From Cytobacillus gottheilii (lineage in GTDB: Bacteria; Bacillota; Bacilli; Bacillales; Cytobacillaceae): a stretch of DNA of 64,000 nucleotides. Location: the NCBI RefSeq assembly GCF_900166665.1, contig NZ_LT800494.1, positions 646,672 through 710,671 of the forward strand, read 5' to 3'. The position numbers and the translations under genes are program-made. Positions 1 through 8,303 of this stretch are shown here, in pieces. Every line of letters begins with the position of its first letter. The first letter of the stretch is position 1. The notes beneath the pieces were generated by a model. It saw only the letters and a program-made list of their open reading frames with translations. It did no database searches and was not told the origin of the DNA.

Positions 1-2
1 AA

Positions 3-1352
3 ATCAATGCTGAAAAATCTAAAATTCATTCCGAAGCAAATGATAATAGCGCAGTAACGTTTGATATTGAAAAAATGGAATCAGCTTATCAGTTAATTTT
101 AAATAGCTATGTAGAAGAGGTGGAAAGCGAAGAGCTCGCAGAGGGAGCGATTCAGGGAATGCTCGCTACCTTAGACGATCCGTATTCTGTTTATATGGAT
201 GAAGAAAGTGCACGGCAGTTTAATGAAACATTAGAATCCTCTTTTGAGGGGATTGGGGCAGAGGTCAGCAAGGTAGACGGAAAGATCGTCATTGTTTCTC
301 CTTTTAAAGACTCGCCTGCAGAAAAAGCTGGATTAAAACCGGATGATGAAATCTTAAAAGTAGATGGCGATAGTGTTGAAGGCTTAGATCTGAATGAAGC
401 AACCTTAAAAATCCGAGGAGAAAAGGGTACAAAGGTGAAGCTGGAAATTGCCCGCACAGGTTTGAATAAACCGTTGCAGATTGAAGTGAAAAGAGACGAG
501 ATTCCGCAGATTACGGTTTACTCAGAAGTGAAAAGAGAGAATGGAAAAAATATAGGATATATGGAGATTACCTCTTTTTCAGAGGATACAGCAAGTGAGT
601 TTTCCGATCAGCTGAAAAAGCTGGAAAATGAGGGTGTAGACGGCCTATTAATTGATGTGCGAGGGAATCCAGGCGGCTTTTTAACGTCAGTGGAAGAAAT
701 ACTGGGCGAGCTTGTCACAAAGGAAAAACCATTTGTTCAAATTGAACAGCGCAACGGTGAACGTTCCACCTACTTCTCAGAGAGAGAAGAGGAAAAAGAC
801 TATCCGATTGCTGTGTTAATTGATAAAGGCAGTGCTTCAGCTTCTGAAATCTTGGCTGGTGCTTTAAAAGAAGCGGGCGGTTACACACTCATTGGAGAAA
901 AAACATTTGGAAAGGGAACGGTGCAGCAGCCAATGGCAATGGGAGACGGCAGCAACATTAAGCTAACCCTCTTTAAGTGGCTCACTCCTGACGGAAATTG
1001 GATTCATAAAAAAGGGATTGAACCGACTCTTGAGGTCACTCAGCCGGATTTATACCGGACACATCCGCTTCAATTGGAAGAAACCTTAAAAAAGGATATG
1101 AATCGAGAGGAAGTACAGTATGCCCAGGAAATTTTATCTGCATTAGGCTTTGAACCTGGCAGAGCGGACGGTTATTTCAGTGAAGAGACAGAGGTTGCTG
1201 TCCAGGCATTTCAGCGAATGCATGATCTTGAAACGAGTGGAGAGATCGATGGGAAAACAGCTCAAGCTCTGCAGCAGGCTGTATTAGAAGAACTGAAAAA
1301 AGAGAATAATGATTTGCAGCTGCAGGCTGGGCTGAAATATTTAGCACAATAA
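3..1352 (+). CDS. ctpB: Carboxy-terminal processing protease CtpB (5' end outside window)
   Basis: S41-family serine protease; in Bacillus the secreted CtpB cleaves the SpoIVFA signalling complex during sporulation. The reading frame is open to the left edge, so the signal peptide and start are missing; the first Met in view (position 75) is internal. Counting from that Met: a PDZ domain at about 55-135, the S41 core at about 155-320 with nucleophile Ser255 in the GSASASE motif and the Lys280/Gln284 pair in TFGKGTVQ, then a C-terminal peptidoglycan-binding domain at about 345-410. The Ser-to-Lys spacing of 25 residues matches CtpB. In B. subtilis the gene follows ftsEX and precedes minJ, as here. 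A terminator follows the stop. Confidence 0.93.
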   Translation: MNAEKSKIHSEANDNSAVTFDIEKMESAYQLILNSYVEEVESEELAEGAIQGMLATLDDPYSVYMDEESARQFNETLESSFEGIGAEVSKVDGKIVIVSPFKDSPAEKAGLKPDDEILKVDGDSVEGLDLNEATLKIRGEKGTKVKLEIARTGLNKPLQIEVKRDEIPQITVYSEVKRENGKNIGYMEITSFSEDTASEFSDQLKKLENEGVDGLLIDVRGNPGGFLTSVEEILGELVTKEKPFVQIEQRNGERSTYFSEREEEKDYPIAVLIDKGSASASEILAGALKEAGGYTLIGEKTFGKGTVQQPMAMGDGSNIKLTLFKWLTPDGNWIHKKGIEPTLEVTQPDLYRTHPLQLEETLKKDMNREEVQYAQEILSALGFEPGRADGYFSEETEVAVQAFQRMHDLETSGEIDGKTAQALQQAVLEELKKENNDLQLQAGLKYLAQ

Positions 1353-1358
1353 CTAGAA

Positions 1359-1411
1359 TGACAGGCAACGCCATTTTTCGACATGGAGATGGCGTTGTTG
1401 TCATATTTTTA
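1359..1411 (+). terminator. Rho-independent terminator after ctpB
   Basis: A 9 bp perfect stem (CAACGCCAT with ATGGCGTTG), extended by a TGACA/TGTCA pair, is followed by a T-rich run. It lies seven bases after the ctpB stop and separates ctpB from minJ. Confidence 0.8.
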
Positions 1412-1440
1412 TTTATGAACGATAGAATTATCAATAGGTT

Positions 1441-1468
1441 TTGCCGCAGCAATTTGGTAGAATATAAT
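1441..1468 (+). promoter_or_regulatory. Putative sigma-A promoter of minJ
   Basis: TTGCCG and a perfect TATAAT lie 16 bp apart, about 80 bp before the minJ start. A TTGACA at 1491-1496 lacks a good -10 partner, so I prefer the first site. The assignment is by consensus only. Confidence 0.5.
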
Positions 1469-1546
1469 ACATATAGAAACAGATGAAATTTTGACATGTA
1501 AAGAATATTAGAATTCTATTCTAGAAATATAGAGGTTGGTGGAACA

Positions 1547-2740
1547 ATGGCTGAATTATGGCTGATTGAAATAGCAAAAGGAGCGGCCAGGCTGCTATTG
1601 AATCCGGTATTTTATTTGCTCTTTTTTTATGCCGCATGGCTTGGTGTCTCTCGTGTAAAAAAAGAAAGAAGAGATTTTTCGGTGCGTGCCGAAAATGCCT
1701 ATTTTGAACTGAGACAGCTATTGCCTCTTGGATTGCTGTTAGGTCTTATTTTTTCCCTCGTTATGGTAGGAGCTGGGTTAGCTGTCCCTCTTGAAACGAT
1801 CGTATTCGCGGCTGCCTTAACTGTGCTGATTGCACTGACAGGGAAGGTGAGGTGGTTATCTCCCGTTTATACGCTAGGCTTTGCCTTTTTTCTGACAACC
1901 ATTGCGGTTCAGCAAAATTGGCCGCTTCCTTCCTGGCTACAGTCTGTCATTGAAGGAGATGCAATAATATTTCCTGCAGTTGCTGTTCTGGCTGGTCTGC
2001 TGTTAATAGGAGAAGGCATTTTAATTGCGAGAAATGGCAGCAAAGGGACATCCCCACGGTTAATGAAAAGCAAACGCGGGCAAGTTGTCGGAGCTCATGA
2101 AGTAAAGAGAGTTTGGATGGTGCCGGTATTTCTTTTAATTCCAGGGGATGCCCTTCAGACTTGGATTGAATGGTGGCCGGTCTTTTCTATTGGAGAAAAT
2201 GTTTATTCTCTAATTCTAGTGCCTTTTGCGGTTGGCTTTTTCCAGCGTATTCAAAGCTCGCTGCCAAAACTAGCAGTGAAAAATGTCGGAAGACGGATCA
2301 TGGCTCTTGGTGTATTGGTGCTGTTAACATCGATTGCGGCGTATTGGTATCCTGTTGCCGCTGTTGCCGCTATTACAGGAGCGATCCTTGGCCGGGAAAT
2401 CCTAGCGCTTCGTAACCGCGTGCACGAGGATAATGCTACCTTCTACTTTTCAAAACAAAACCATGCGCTCATGATTTTAGGGATCATCCCCAATACTCCA
2501 GCAAGCAAAATGGCTCTGCAGGTTGGCGAAATGATCACAAAGGTGAATGGCGTAAAGGTCTCAAATGAAAACGGCTTTTACGAAGCACTGCAAAAAAATC
2601 GTGCCCACTGTAAGCTCGAAGTTCTAGACGTCAATGGCGAAGTGCGCTTCGTCCAGCGTGCTCTTTATGAAGGTGACCACCATGAACTTGGCATTCTTTT
2701 TGTGCAGAATGAGAAGAAGTGGGGAAATGAAGCGGTTTGA
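1547..2740 (+). CDS. minJ: Cell-division topology protein MinJ
   Basis: Polytopic membrane protein that links DivIVA at poles and septa to the MinCD division inhibitor. The 397-residue product has about seven or eight hydrophobic segments through residues 15-290 and a C-terminal PDZ domain at about 305-385 (core around NHALMILGIIPNTPASKM). Length and the multi-TM plus PDZ layout match B. subtilis MinJ, and the position right after ctpB is the conserved one. The start is supported by GGTTGGTGG 5 bases upstream. In B. subtilis the motility regulator swrA follows; here there is a repeat element and accessory genes instead. Confidence 0.9.
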   Translation: MAELWLIEIAKGAARLLLNPVFYLLFFYAAWLGVSRVKKERRDFSVRAENAYFELRQLLPLGLLLGLIFSLVMVGAGLAVPLETIVFAAALTVLIALTGKVRWLSPVYTLGFAFFLTTIAVQQNWPLPSWLQSVIEGDAIIFPAVAVLAGLLLIGEGILIARNGSKGTSPRLMKSKRGQVVGAHEVKRVWMVPVFLLIPGDALQTWIEWWPVFSIGENVYSLILVPFAVGFFQRIQSSLPKLAVKNVGRRIMALGVLVLLTSIAAYWYPVAAVAAITGAILGREILALRNRVHEDNATFYFSKQNHALMILGIIPNTPASKMALQVGEMITKVNGVKVSNENGFYEALQKNRAHCKLEVLDVNGEVRFVQRALYEGDHHELGILFVQNEKKWGNEAV

Positions 2741-2815
2741 TTGAGTGATTTTTTAATTAATCATCTGAAAAAGTTCTTAATCTTTCAGAATTACCAACAT
2801 AATAAAAAAATTTTC

Positions 2816-3139
2816 GAGAGACTGGAACGTAAGTATTTAACACAACCACAGAACCGAATGGTTAGGAAGTTTATCTTTCTAATCATCCGGTTTTTTATTT
2901 GTTTTTAACATTTAATATTTCTAAACATGAGTGAAATGGAGCGAAGGCCCCTCGACTCCAGTGGGCAATAGAGGAAAGGGTGAGACCCCGCAGGAGCGCC
3001 AGCGACGAGGAGGCTCAGCTTCCTCCCCACGGAAAGCGAGGGTCCGTAGCGCAATGGAACGGGCTTGTGTAAACACGCAAACCTTGAAAATGAACCTTGG
3101 TGTTTTAGAAGCAATATTTCCATTTTGTCCCAGTCTTTT
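2816..3139 (+). repeat. Long intergenic element, copy A (~325 bp)
   Basis: First of three copies of the same element (others at 22670-22993, inverted, and 36919-37246). It begins with a degenerate GAGACTGG(A/GA)C end and closes with GTCCCAGTC, that is, short terminal inverted repeats. The left part holds a terminator-like hairpin built on AACCGAATGGTTAGGAAG and its imperfect complement, followed by T6. The right part holds a GC-rich core with GAGACCCCGCAGGAGC, GAGGAGGCTCAGC and GGAAAGCGAG. No convincing gene is inside; open frames lack ribosome sites. The rest of 2741-3313 shows only an AT-rich leader for the next gene. Confidence 0.85.
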
Positions 3140-3262
3140 CTTTGTTTTAGAACATGTGTAAATACAGCATAACTTCCAACAAAATAACTACTGAAATAAA
3201 GTTAATCTTAGAATATACTATTATCAACAGGTTAATGTTAAAAACGTTAATCTAATATTATT

Positions 3263-3283
3263 CATTCTAATATCTTTAGAATG
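3263..3283. promoter_or_regulatory. Inverted repeat before the nuclease gene
   Basis: CATTCTAA and TTAGAATG form a perfect 8 bp inverted repeat around a 5-base spacer, 30 bp before the nuclease start. A second imperfect palindrome of GTTAAT/ACGTTAAT type lies just upstream (about 3231-3251). Operator-like; the regulator is unknown. Confidence 0.35.
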
Positions 3284-3313
3284 AACAACATGAAACTCAT
3301 AGGAGAATCTAAA

Positions 3314-4255
3314 ATGAAAACGAATTATTTGATCTTACTTTTAACGGCCATCATTATGGTTGGCTGTACGAACGATGATCATGCAGCCACCACAGATATA
3401 GAAACAGATCAACAAGAAGTAACAACAGTTGAGCCAAATAAAAATAGTGAAAAAGAAGAAATTGTCACGACGGTTGAGGATGAACCAGCAGCAGAAGAAA
3501 CATTAACCCAAGCAAATGATGAACGATTTGCAGGATACGAACTCATGGAAGTAGATGGGGGTGATTTGTCTGGAAATCGTAAATCGAACGTCGTCGTTGA
3601 TATTGGTTACGGAGACCGTGAATATTGGGCATTTACGAATGAATACGGACAATTAGTGCGTGTTATTGCTGACGAAATCATTCTACAAGATGACAGTAAG
3701 GAGACTGTATTATCGTCTGGCCGCTATTATTCGGATGAAGCAAAGGTTCCTGGCGTCGAAAGTGACGTTTTAGATGAAGGACATGTCATTGCTGATTCTC
3801 TCGGAGGGGTATCAAATGCTTATAATATTACTCCACAAGATAGTACGCTAAACCGACATGGTGACCAAGCCTATTTGGAAGATACTATCCGCAAGGCAGG
3901 CGGGGCCACTCATTTCGAAGCGATTATCACCTACCCGGATACAGTAACACAGATTCCTTCGAGCTATCAGTATACGTATACAGTAAAAGGAAATGTCATT
4001 ACGGATTCATTTGACAATGTGAACCCTGATAAAGTAAACGAATCACTTGGACTAACCGGAAGTAAGGACACCGAGCCCGATTCAGCAAGTTCTTCCACAA
4101 ATGAAGGAGATCTTTCTAATATTGATACAAACGGGAATGGACAGGTGACAATCGCAGAAGCAAAAGCAGCAGGTTTCAGCATGCCAATAATGAGTGATCA
4201 TTGGTTGTACAAATATATGGATGATCGAGACGGTGACGGTATGGTAGGCGAGTAA
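3314..4255 (+). CDS. Secreted lipoprotein, DNA/RNA non-specific endonuclease with Excalibur-like tail
   Basis: Predicted extracellular nuclease tethered to the membrane, 313 residues. Order of parts: a lipoprotein signal peptide with lipobox ending at Cys18 (TAIIMVGC); a low-complexity acidic linker to about 65; an EndA/NUC-type nuclease fold at about 70-230 with the DEGH motif (His157) and the Asn-rich NITPQDSTLNRHGDQ stretch; and a C-terminal segment ending DRDGDG that resembles the calcium-binding Excalibur domain but lacks its usual cysteines. I chose ATG 3314 because AGGAGA sits 7 bases upstream; an upstream in-frame ATG (3281) has no ribosome site. It stands alone between a repeat element and a pseudogene. 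Role in nutrient DNA use or biofilm DNA is inference. Confidence 0.75.
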   Translation: MKTNYLILLLTAIIMVGCTNDDHAATTDIETDQQEVTTVEPNKNSEKEEIVTTVEDEPAAEETLTQANDERFAGYELMEVDGGDLSGNRKSNVVVDIGYGDREYWAFTNEYGQLVRVIADEIILQDDSKETVLSSGRYYSDEAKVPGVESDVLDEGHVIADSLGGVSNAYNITPQDSTLNRHGDQAYLEDTIRKAGGATHFEAIITYPDTVTQIPSSYQYTYTVKGNVITDSFDNVNPDKVNESLGLTGSKDTEPDSASSSTNEGDLSNIDTNGNGQVTIAEAKAAGFSMPIMSDHWLYKYMDDRDGDGMVGE

Positions 4256-4381
4256 GACACTCGAATTTTGAGGCAAAATAAATAAACTTGTTGGATGATT
4301 TATGTCAATTTGCAAATGGCTGTCTGTACAGAAATAATCATTTAGATTTGTATGGTGGAAATATAATTATTTTTCACTAAT

Positions 4382-4414
4382 AGGGCTTTCCTTAAAAAGG
4401 GATGCCTTTTTTCT
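4382..4414 (+). terminator. Possible terminator after the nuclease gene
   Basis: An imperfect GGC-TCC / GGA-GCC hairpin is followed by T6. The stem is interrupted, so this is tentative. Confidence 0.4.
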
Positions 4415-4503
4415 TATGTAGAAATAGGGCCAAGTGAGTTTAATAGGAAGGGGATATTAAGTACATGACGAATTTAAATGATAACAAAATTGGGAGGTAA
4501 TCA

Positions 4504-4771
4504 ATGATTCCAAGATTAAATCAAGTTGGTGCAGTATTTTTTCCTGTGCCTGTTCCTTTCATTGGTACAATATGCAAATGACAAATAATATCTCTATAGT
4601 CCTAATATGTCACAATACAAATTACGAGTCTTTTCAATGTTGCTTTTGTATTAGATAGCAGGATATTTTCAGAGGATAATATTTTTAAAACCCCACCCTT
4701 TCATCTGGTTTAATTTCAAAGATCCTTATGGTAATCATCTAATTGGTCTGCATGTGTTAAAGCTTTGTTGA
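4504..4771 (+). pseudogene. Decayed VOC/glyoxalase-family gene
   Basis: A good ribosome site (GGGAGG, 6 bases upstream) leads into MIPRLNQVGAVFFPVPVP, which resembles the start of VOC-family proteins, but a stop follows after 25 codons. Further on, one frame reads AFVLDSRIFSEDNIFKTPPF and a shifted frame reads FKDPYGNHLIGLHVLK, typical of the C-terminal VOC metal-site region. Stops, a frameshift and missing middle sequence indicate a dead gene. Family assignment is from motif memory only. The remainder of 4256-4833 shows no other gene; TTGAGA (4768-4773) and TATATC (4790-4795), 16 bp apart, may be the promoter of the following Nudix gene. Confidence 0.55.
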
Positions 4772-4833
4772 GAAAAGTTGTAGGGTGATTATATCCTTAT
4801 TTTAAAAAATTCAAATGAATAAAAGGTGAAATA

Positions 4834-5475
4834 ATGAATACAGAGATCCTAAAGATTTTTGATGTGAATGGAAAATACATAGGAACATCTACTAGAGAGG
4901 AAGTTCATAGTAAAGGCTTATGGCATGAGACATTCCATTGTTGGTTAGTGAGTGTAGTAGATCATAAATATTTTATTCATTTTCAGTTAAGAAGTAATCA
5001 GAAGAAAGATTATCCCAATATGTTAGATATATCTGCAGCTGGACATTTAAATGCAGATGAAAGTGTTCCTGATGGTATTAGAGAAGTTCATGAAGAGTTA
5101 GGTGTAAATGTATCAATGGAGGATTTAATTTTTATCGGAAACATACGTGATGAAATCATTCAGGATGATATTATTGATAGGGAACTTGGACATGTATTCT
5201 TATACATAATCCCAGATGTGTCAGAAATTAAGTATAACTTCCAAATTGAAGAAGTATCCGGAATAATGATGATTGAGTTAGAATCATTTGAGCGGTTATG
5301 GCTAGAAGAAATAGATAGTGTTCAAGCTAAAGGTATAGTATTAAATGAAAAATTGGAAAATATTGAAGTAGATCGATTCGTGCGTAAAGATGATTTCTTG
5401 CCCCATGATAATACCTATATTTCCAAAGTTTTAAAGGAATTAAAATTTTTCTTAAATAGAAGTCTTATTAATTGA
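4834..5475 (+). CDS. Nudix hydrolase, IDI/YfcD-like
   Basis: A 213-residue Nudix protein. The Nudix box is complete at about residues 69-91: a Gly, then Glu seven positions before REVHEELGV. The N-terminal segment and the HETFHCWLV and AAGHLNADE surroundings look like the isopentenyl-diphosphate-isomerase-like branch, which hydrolyses small pyrophosphate compounds; the exact substrate cannot be read from sequence. AAAGGTGA lies upstream of the ATG. AT-rich base use and solitary placement fit the accessory region. Confidence 0.75.
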   Translation: MNTEILKIFDVNGKYIGTSTREEVHSKGLWHETFHCWLVSVVDHKYFIHFQLRSNQKKDYPNMLDISAAGHLNADESVPDGIREVHEELGVNVSMEDLIFIGNIRDEIIQDDIIDRELGHVFLYIIPDVSEIKYNFQIEEVSGIMMIELESFERLWLEEIDSVQAKGIVLNEKLENIEVDRFVRKDDFLPHDNTYISKVLKELKFFLNRSLIN

Positions 5476-5579
5476 TAGTAAAGAGTTGGCCTTGAAAGAA
5501 TATCAAAAGACTACCAAATTTAACAGAGAATGAGTGAAGCAAGGAATAATGATATTTACACTTTGCTGAGGGGGTACTT

Positions 5580-6236
5580 ATGAAAACTCACTATTATTTA
5601 GGTTGGTTTGAAAGTTTTTTTTCAGAGAATCTGGGTAGGGCGCTACAGGAGGATATAATTGATAGAAAATCGCTTGCTATGATTAGCTCAAACCCATCTA
5701 TTTATGAAGATGATGGTGCTACTGAACGCACGTGGCTCGATCAGGTTGGTGTTATGTTTGATGAGTATCATTTAATTAATTACCGCCTACAGAAGGAGGA
5801 TGCTCAAACGATCATTCAAAATGCTTCCGTAATTTTCTTGTTGGGTGGCAATATTTTTAATCAAAATCGTTTTTTAGTGGAATATAAATTATCAGATTCG
5901 ATAAAAAAAAGCAGTGCCGTTGTGATGGGAGCAAGCGCTGGAGCAATCAACATGTCCGCAAAATGGTTATCCTCGAAAAACTTTGGAGATGAAGTTGAAA
6001 CGAGCACTGTTTACGACGGAATCGGTCTTGACGATTTTTCCGTTCTGTCTCATTTTGATCTTGAAAATAACATTGCACTGGTTCAAAGCGAACTATCTCC
6101 TCTATCAAAAGAAATAAATATTTATGCGTCGAATAAAGATTGCGCTATACGTGTAAAAGGAGACAAAATCGACGTCATTGGCGATGTTTATTTAATTTCC
6201 AACTCAAAGATTCAGAAAATGGATGAGACGCTCTAA
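5580..6236 (+). CDS. Peptidase S51 / class-I glutamine amidotransferase-like protein
   Basis: A 218-residue protein of the dipeptidase-E (S51) fold, similar in type to B. subtilis YgaJ. The nucleophile elbow GASAGA places Ser119 as catalytic; a histidine follows in VLSHFDLE near residue 159, and LLGGN at about 97 matches the family. Such enzymes cleave Asp-X dipeptides or related substrates in the cytoplasm, but the substrate here is not determined. GAGGGGG precedes the ATG by about 6 bases. No obvious operon partner; a Nudix gene is 104 bp upstream in the same direction. Confidence 0.7.
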   Translation: MKTHYYLGWFESFFSENLGRALQEDIIDRKSLAMISSNPSIYEDDGATERTWLDQVGVMFDEYHLINYRLQKEDAQTIIQNASVIFLLGGNIFNQNRFLVEYKLSDSIKKSSAVVMGASAGAINMSAKWLSSKNFGDEVETSTVYDGIGLDDFSVLSHFDLENNIALVQSELSPLSKEINIYASNKDCAIRVKGDKIDVIGDVYLISNSKIQKMDETL

Positions 6237-6441
6237 TTGTAGGGAATCGAACTGGCTTAACTGAATTAATTTCTTTATAACACCTTCTCTATTTTAAATT
6301 AAGCGAAGGAGAACTGGCGCCAGTGTTGAGTATGCGGTTATTTATTTACTTCATTTACCGGGTGCTTAAGTTCAAGGGACAGCTGCCAATTCAGATGGCT
6401 AGAGGGGCAGTTTTGTTTAATAGGGGTACTAAAATAAATAG

Positions 6442-6488
6442 AAAAGGCATATCAAAAGGTCCGTTTAGGGAAACTTGATATGCCTTTT
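6442..6488. terminator. Bidirectional terminator between the S51 gene and marR
   Basis: A perfect 14 bp stem (AAAAGGCATATCAA with its complement) around a 19-base loop, A-rich on one side and T-rich on the other. It can end transcription from either side. The preceding 6237-6441 shows only a weaker CTGCC/GGCAG hairpin near 6383-6420. Confidence 0.8.
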
Positions 6489-6499
6489 ATTACTAAAAG

Positions 6500-6913
6500 T
6501 TATTCTGCAAATAATTTTAGATTTAATATATCTTTAGTAGAAAGTGATTGTTCTAACACGATATTTATTTCCTTCATAATCTCCACAATATATTGTCCGC
6601 CACTGGGTGTCAGTAGGGCATAAACACTGCGTTTATCTTTATCAAAGCTCGCTCTCTCCACTACTTGTAGATGATGTTGCTCTAGTCTTGATACTAAACG
6701 AGACAGTGCGCTTTGACTTAGACCAACCATCTTTTGAAGCTCTGATAGACGTAACTTCTTTTCTTGAGCTTCATTTAAAAATATTAAAAAATAAAACTCA
6801 TTTAAGCCAAGCTGGTATTTTTGCTGAAGTACTTGATCAAGAGCGCGTGTAATTCGATTATGGAATTTTGAAAAATTCATCCAAATCTGGATTAATTCAT
6901 CGGAATTATTCAT
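6500..6913 (-). CDS. MarR-family transcriptional regulator
   Basis: A 137-residue winged-helix repressor. The MarR core spans about residues 30-110, with the recognition helix around GLSQSALSRLVSRLEQ and the wing DKDKRSVYALLT. I chose ATG 6913 because AAAGG lies about 8 bases before it; the ATG at 6919 would be too close. It is the second gene of a leftward unit with the namA-like oxidoreductase, 47 bp downstream of it, so it probably autoregulates through the palindrome at 8024-8053. Ligand unknown; electrophile sensing would fit an old-yellow-enzyme partner (inference). Confidence 0.75.
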   Translation of the reverse strand: MNNSDELIQIWMNFSKFHNRITRALDQVLQQKYQLGLNEFYFLIFLNEAQEKKLRLSELQKMVGLSQSALSRLVSRLEQHHLQVVERASFDKDKRSVYALLTPSGGQYIVEIMKEINIVLEQSLSTKDILNLKLFAE

Positions 6914-6960
6914 TGCCATCGCCTTTCAATAATTACTGACTCTAGTGTAACATATTATGG

Positions 6961-8007
6961 TTATTGAATGCTTCGAGCATATTGAAATGGCGGTGTAACT
7001 TTGCGTGTAATTTCTTTTATTGCATGTAGACTCCAATAAGGATCATTCAACATACCTCTTGCAACAGCCACTAAATCGGCGTCTCCATTGGATAAAGCAG
7101 CCTCTGCTACTTGAGGGGTACTTAGCATGCCTACTGCGATCACAGGAAGTCCAAACTTTTCCTTGAAAGCTCTTGCCAAAGGCACTTGATAGCCAGGGTA
7201 ATTGCCTGGCTTTAAAGAACCTGGTATACCTTCGCCGCCAGTTGAAACATGGAATATATCAACACCAGCTTCTTTAAATTGTTCAGCTATTTGTAATGAA
7301 TGATCTAATCCGTAACCACCATCAATATATTCAATAGCCGAAATTCTTAAGATTAGAGGCATGTCTTCTGGCATGACAGATTTAACTGACCGAATCACTT
7401 CAACGCCAAATTTGGAGAGATCTTGACCATATTCATCTGTTCGATTATTAATACTTGGAGACATAAATTGATGTAATAAATAACCATGCGCACCATGAAG
7501 CTCAATTGTATCAAAACCTGCAGCAACGGCTCTTCTAGCAGCTTCTTTGAATTGCTGGATTATTTCCTGAATCTCATTGAGCTTCAACGCACGTGGCTGC
7601 TTCAATGATCCATTTTTCGTTTCTTCAGGAAGTGCCTCACCTCCGAGATTAGATGGTCCAACTGGCTGCAGGGCATCTTCAGCCTTTCTGCCGGCGTGAG
7701 CAATTTGGATGCCAATTTTTGCACCATATTTATGAACTTCAGATACAATACGCTGATATGCGGGAATCTGGTTATCATCCCACAAACCTAAATCCTGATT
7801 CGTTATTCTCCCTTCAGGGGTTACACTCGTCATTTCCATAATGATTAATCCAGTACCACCGACGGCTCTGGATACATAGTGAACGTAGTGCCAATCATTC
7901 GGTATGCCATCTTCTTTATCTACAGAGTATTGACACATCGGTGCCATCACCGTTCGATTTTTAAGTGTTAAGCCTTTCATTGCAAAAGGCGTTCCGATTG
8001 TTTTCAT
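6961..8007 (-). CDS. namA: NADH:flavin oxidoreductase, old yellow enzyme (NamA/YqjM-like)
   Basis: FMN-dependent ene-reductase that reduces activated C=C bonds and nitro compounds with NADPH. The 348-residue product starts like YqjM (TLKNRTVMAPMCQYS), carries the substrate-binding ELHGAHGYLLHQFMSP motif and the FMN-binding C-terminal barrel strands. Start at 8007 is set by GGAGGGG 6-9 bases upstream; the frame extends further but without a ribosome site. It leads a two-gene unit with marR. A 30 bp palindromic site lies between its promoter region and ribosome site. Orthology to namA is likely but other OYE paralogues exist in Bacilli. Confidence 0.8.
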   Translation of the reverse strand: MKTIGTPFAMKGLTLKNRTVMAPMCQYSVDKEDGIPNDWHYVHYVSRAVGGTGLIIMEMTSVTPEGRITNQDLGLWDDNQIPAYQRIVSEVHKYGAKIGIQIAHAGRKAEDALQPVGPSNLGGEALPEETKNGSLKQPRALKLNEIQEIIQQFKEAARRAVAAGFDTIELHGAHGYLLHQFMSPSINNRTDEYGQDLSKFGVEVIRSVKSVMPEDMPLILRISAIEYIDGGYGLDHSLQIAEQFKEAGVDIFHVSTGGEGIPGSLKPGNYPGYQVPLARAFKEKFGLPVIAVGMLSTPQVAEAALSNGDADLVAVARGMLNDPYWSLHAIKEITRKVTPPFQYARSIQ

Positions 8008-8023
8008 AAATAACCCCTCCATT

Positions 8024-8053
8024 TTTAAATGCATGCACATGCATGTATTTAAA
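8024..8053. promoter_or_regulatory. Palindromic operator upstream of namA-marR
   Basis: TTTAAAT and ATTTAAA flank two overlapping short palindromes, TGCATGCA (8030-8037) and ACATGCATGT (8038-8047). The site sits just downstream of a weak leftward promoter-like pair (TTGCGT, 17 bp, TATTTT), where a bound MarR dimer would block transcription. The regulator match is inferred from adjacency. Confidence 0.5.
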
Positions 8054-8265
8054 ATAACAGAATTACTTATCAGACGCAATCTTAATAAATTTTATCATCT
8101 AAGTTTGTTTATATAGAGGAAGTGAAAATTTTCACCAAATTATCGTGTGCAAGTTTAAAGAATTGTTCGCTGTGGCGTCTTATTTCTTGTTGTACAACGG
8201 GCAAGTTTTCTTTATTAGAATATTTAAGTTGGATCAATCTGCTAATCTATTGATGTAAGAATTTG

Positions 8266-8274
8266 TGCTATCAT
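8266..8274 (+). promoter_or_regulatory. Extended -10 promoter of the 8304 gene
   Basis: TGCTATCAT is an extended -10 element 30 bp before the start of the next gene. No good -35 is seen. Confidence 0.4.
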
Positions 8275-8303
8275 ATTAAAAAAAGGAAAATTTCAGGTGA
8301 TTT

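Noticed and set aside
2905..3161. Open frames inside the long repeat elements
   Set aside because: They appear on both strands of a non-coding repeat, differ between copies and have no ribosome sites.
3281..3313. Upstream ATG for the nuclease lipoprotein
   Set aside because: No ribosome site, lies in an inverted repeat, and would put charged residues ahead of the signal peptide.
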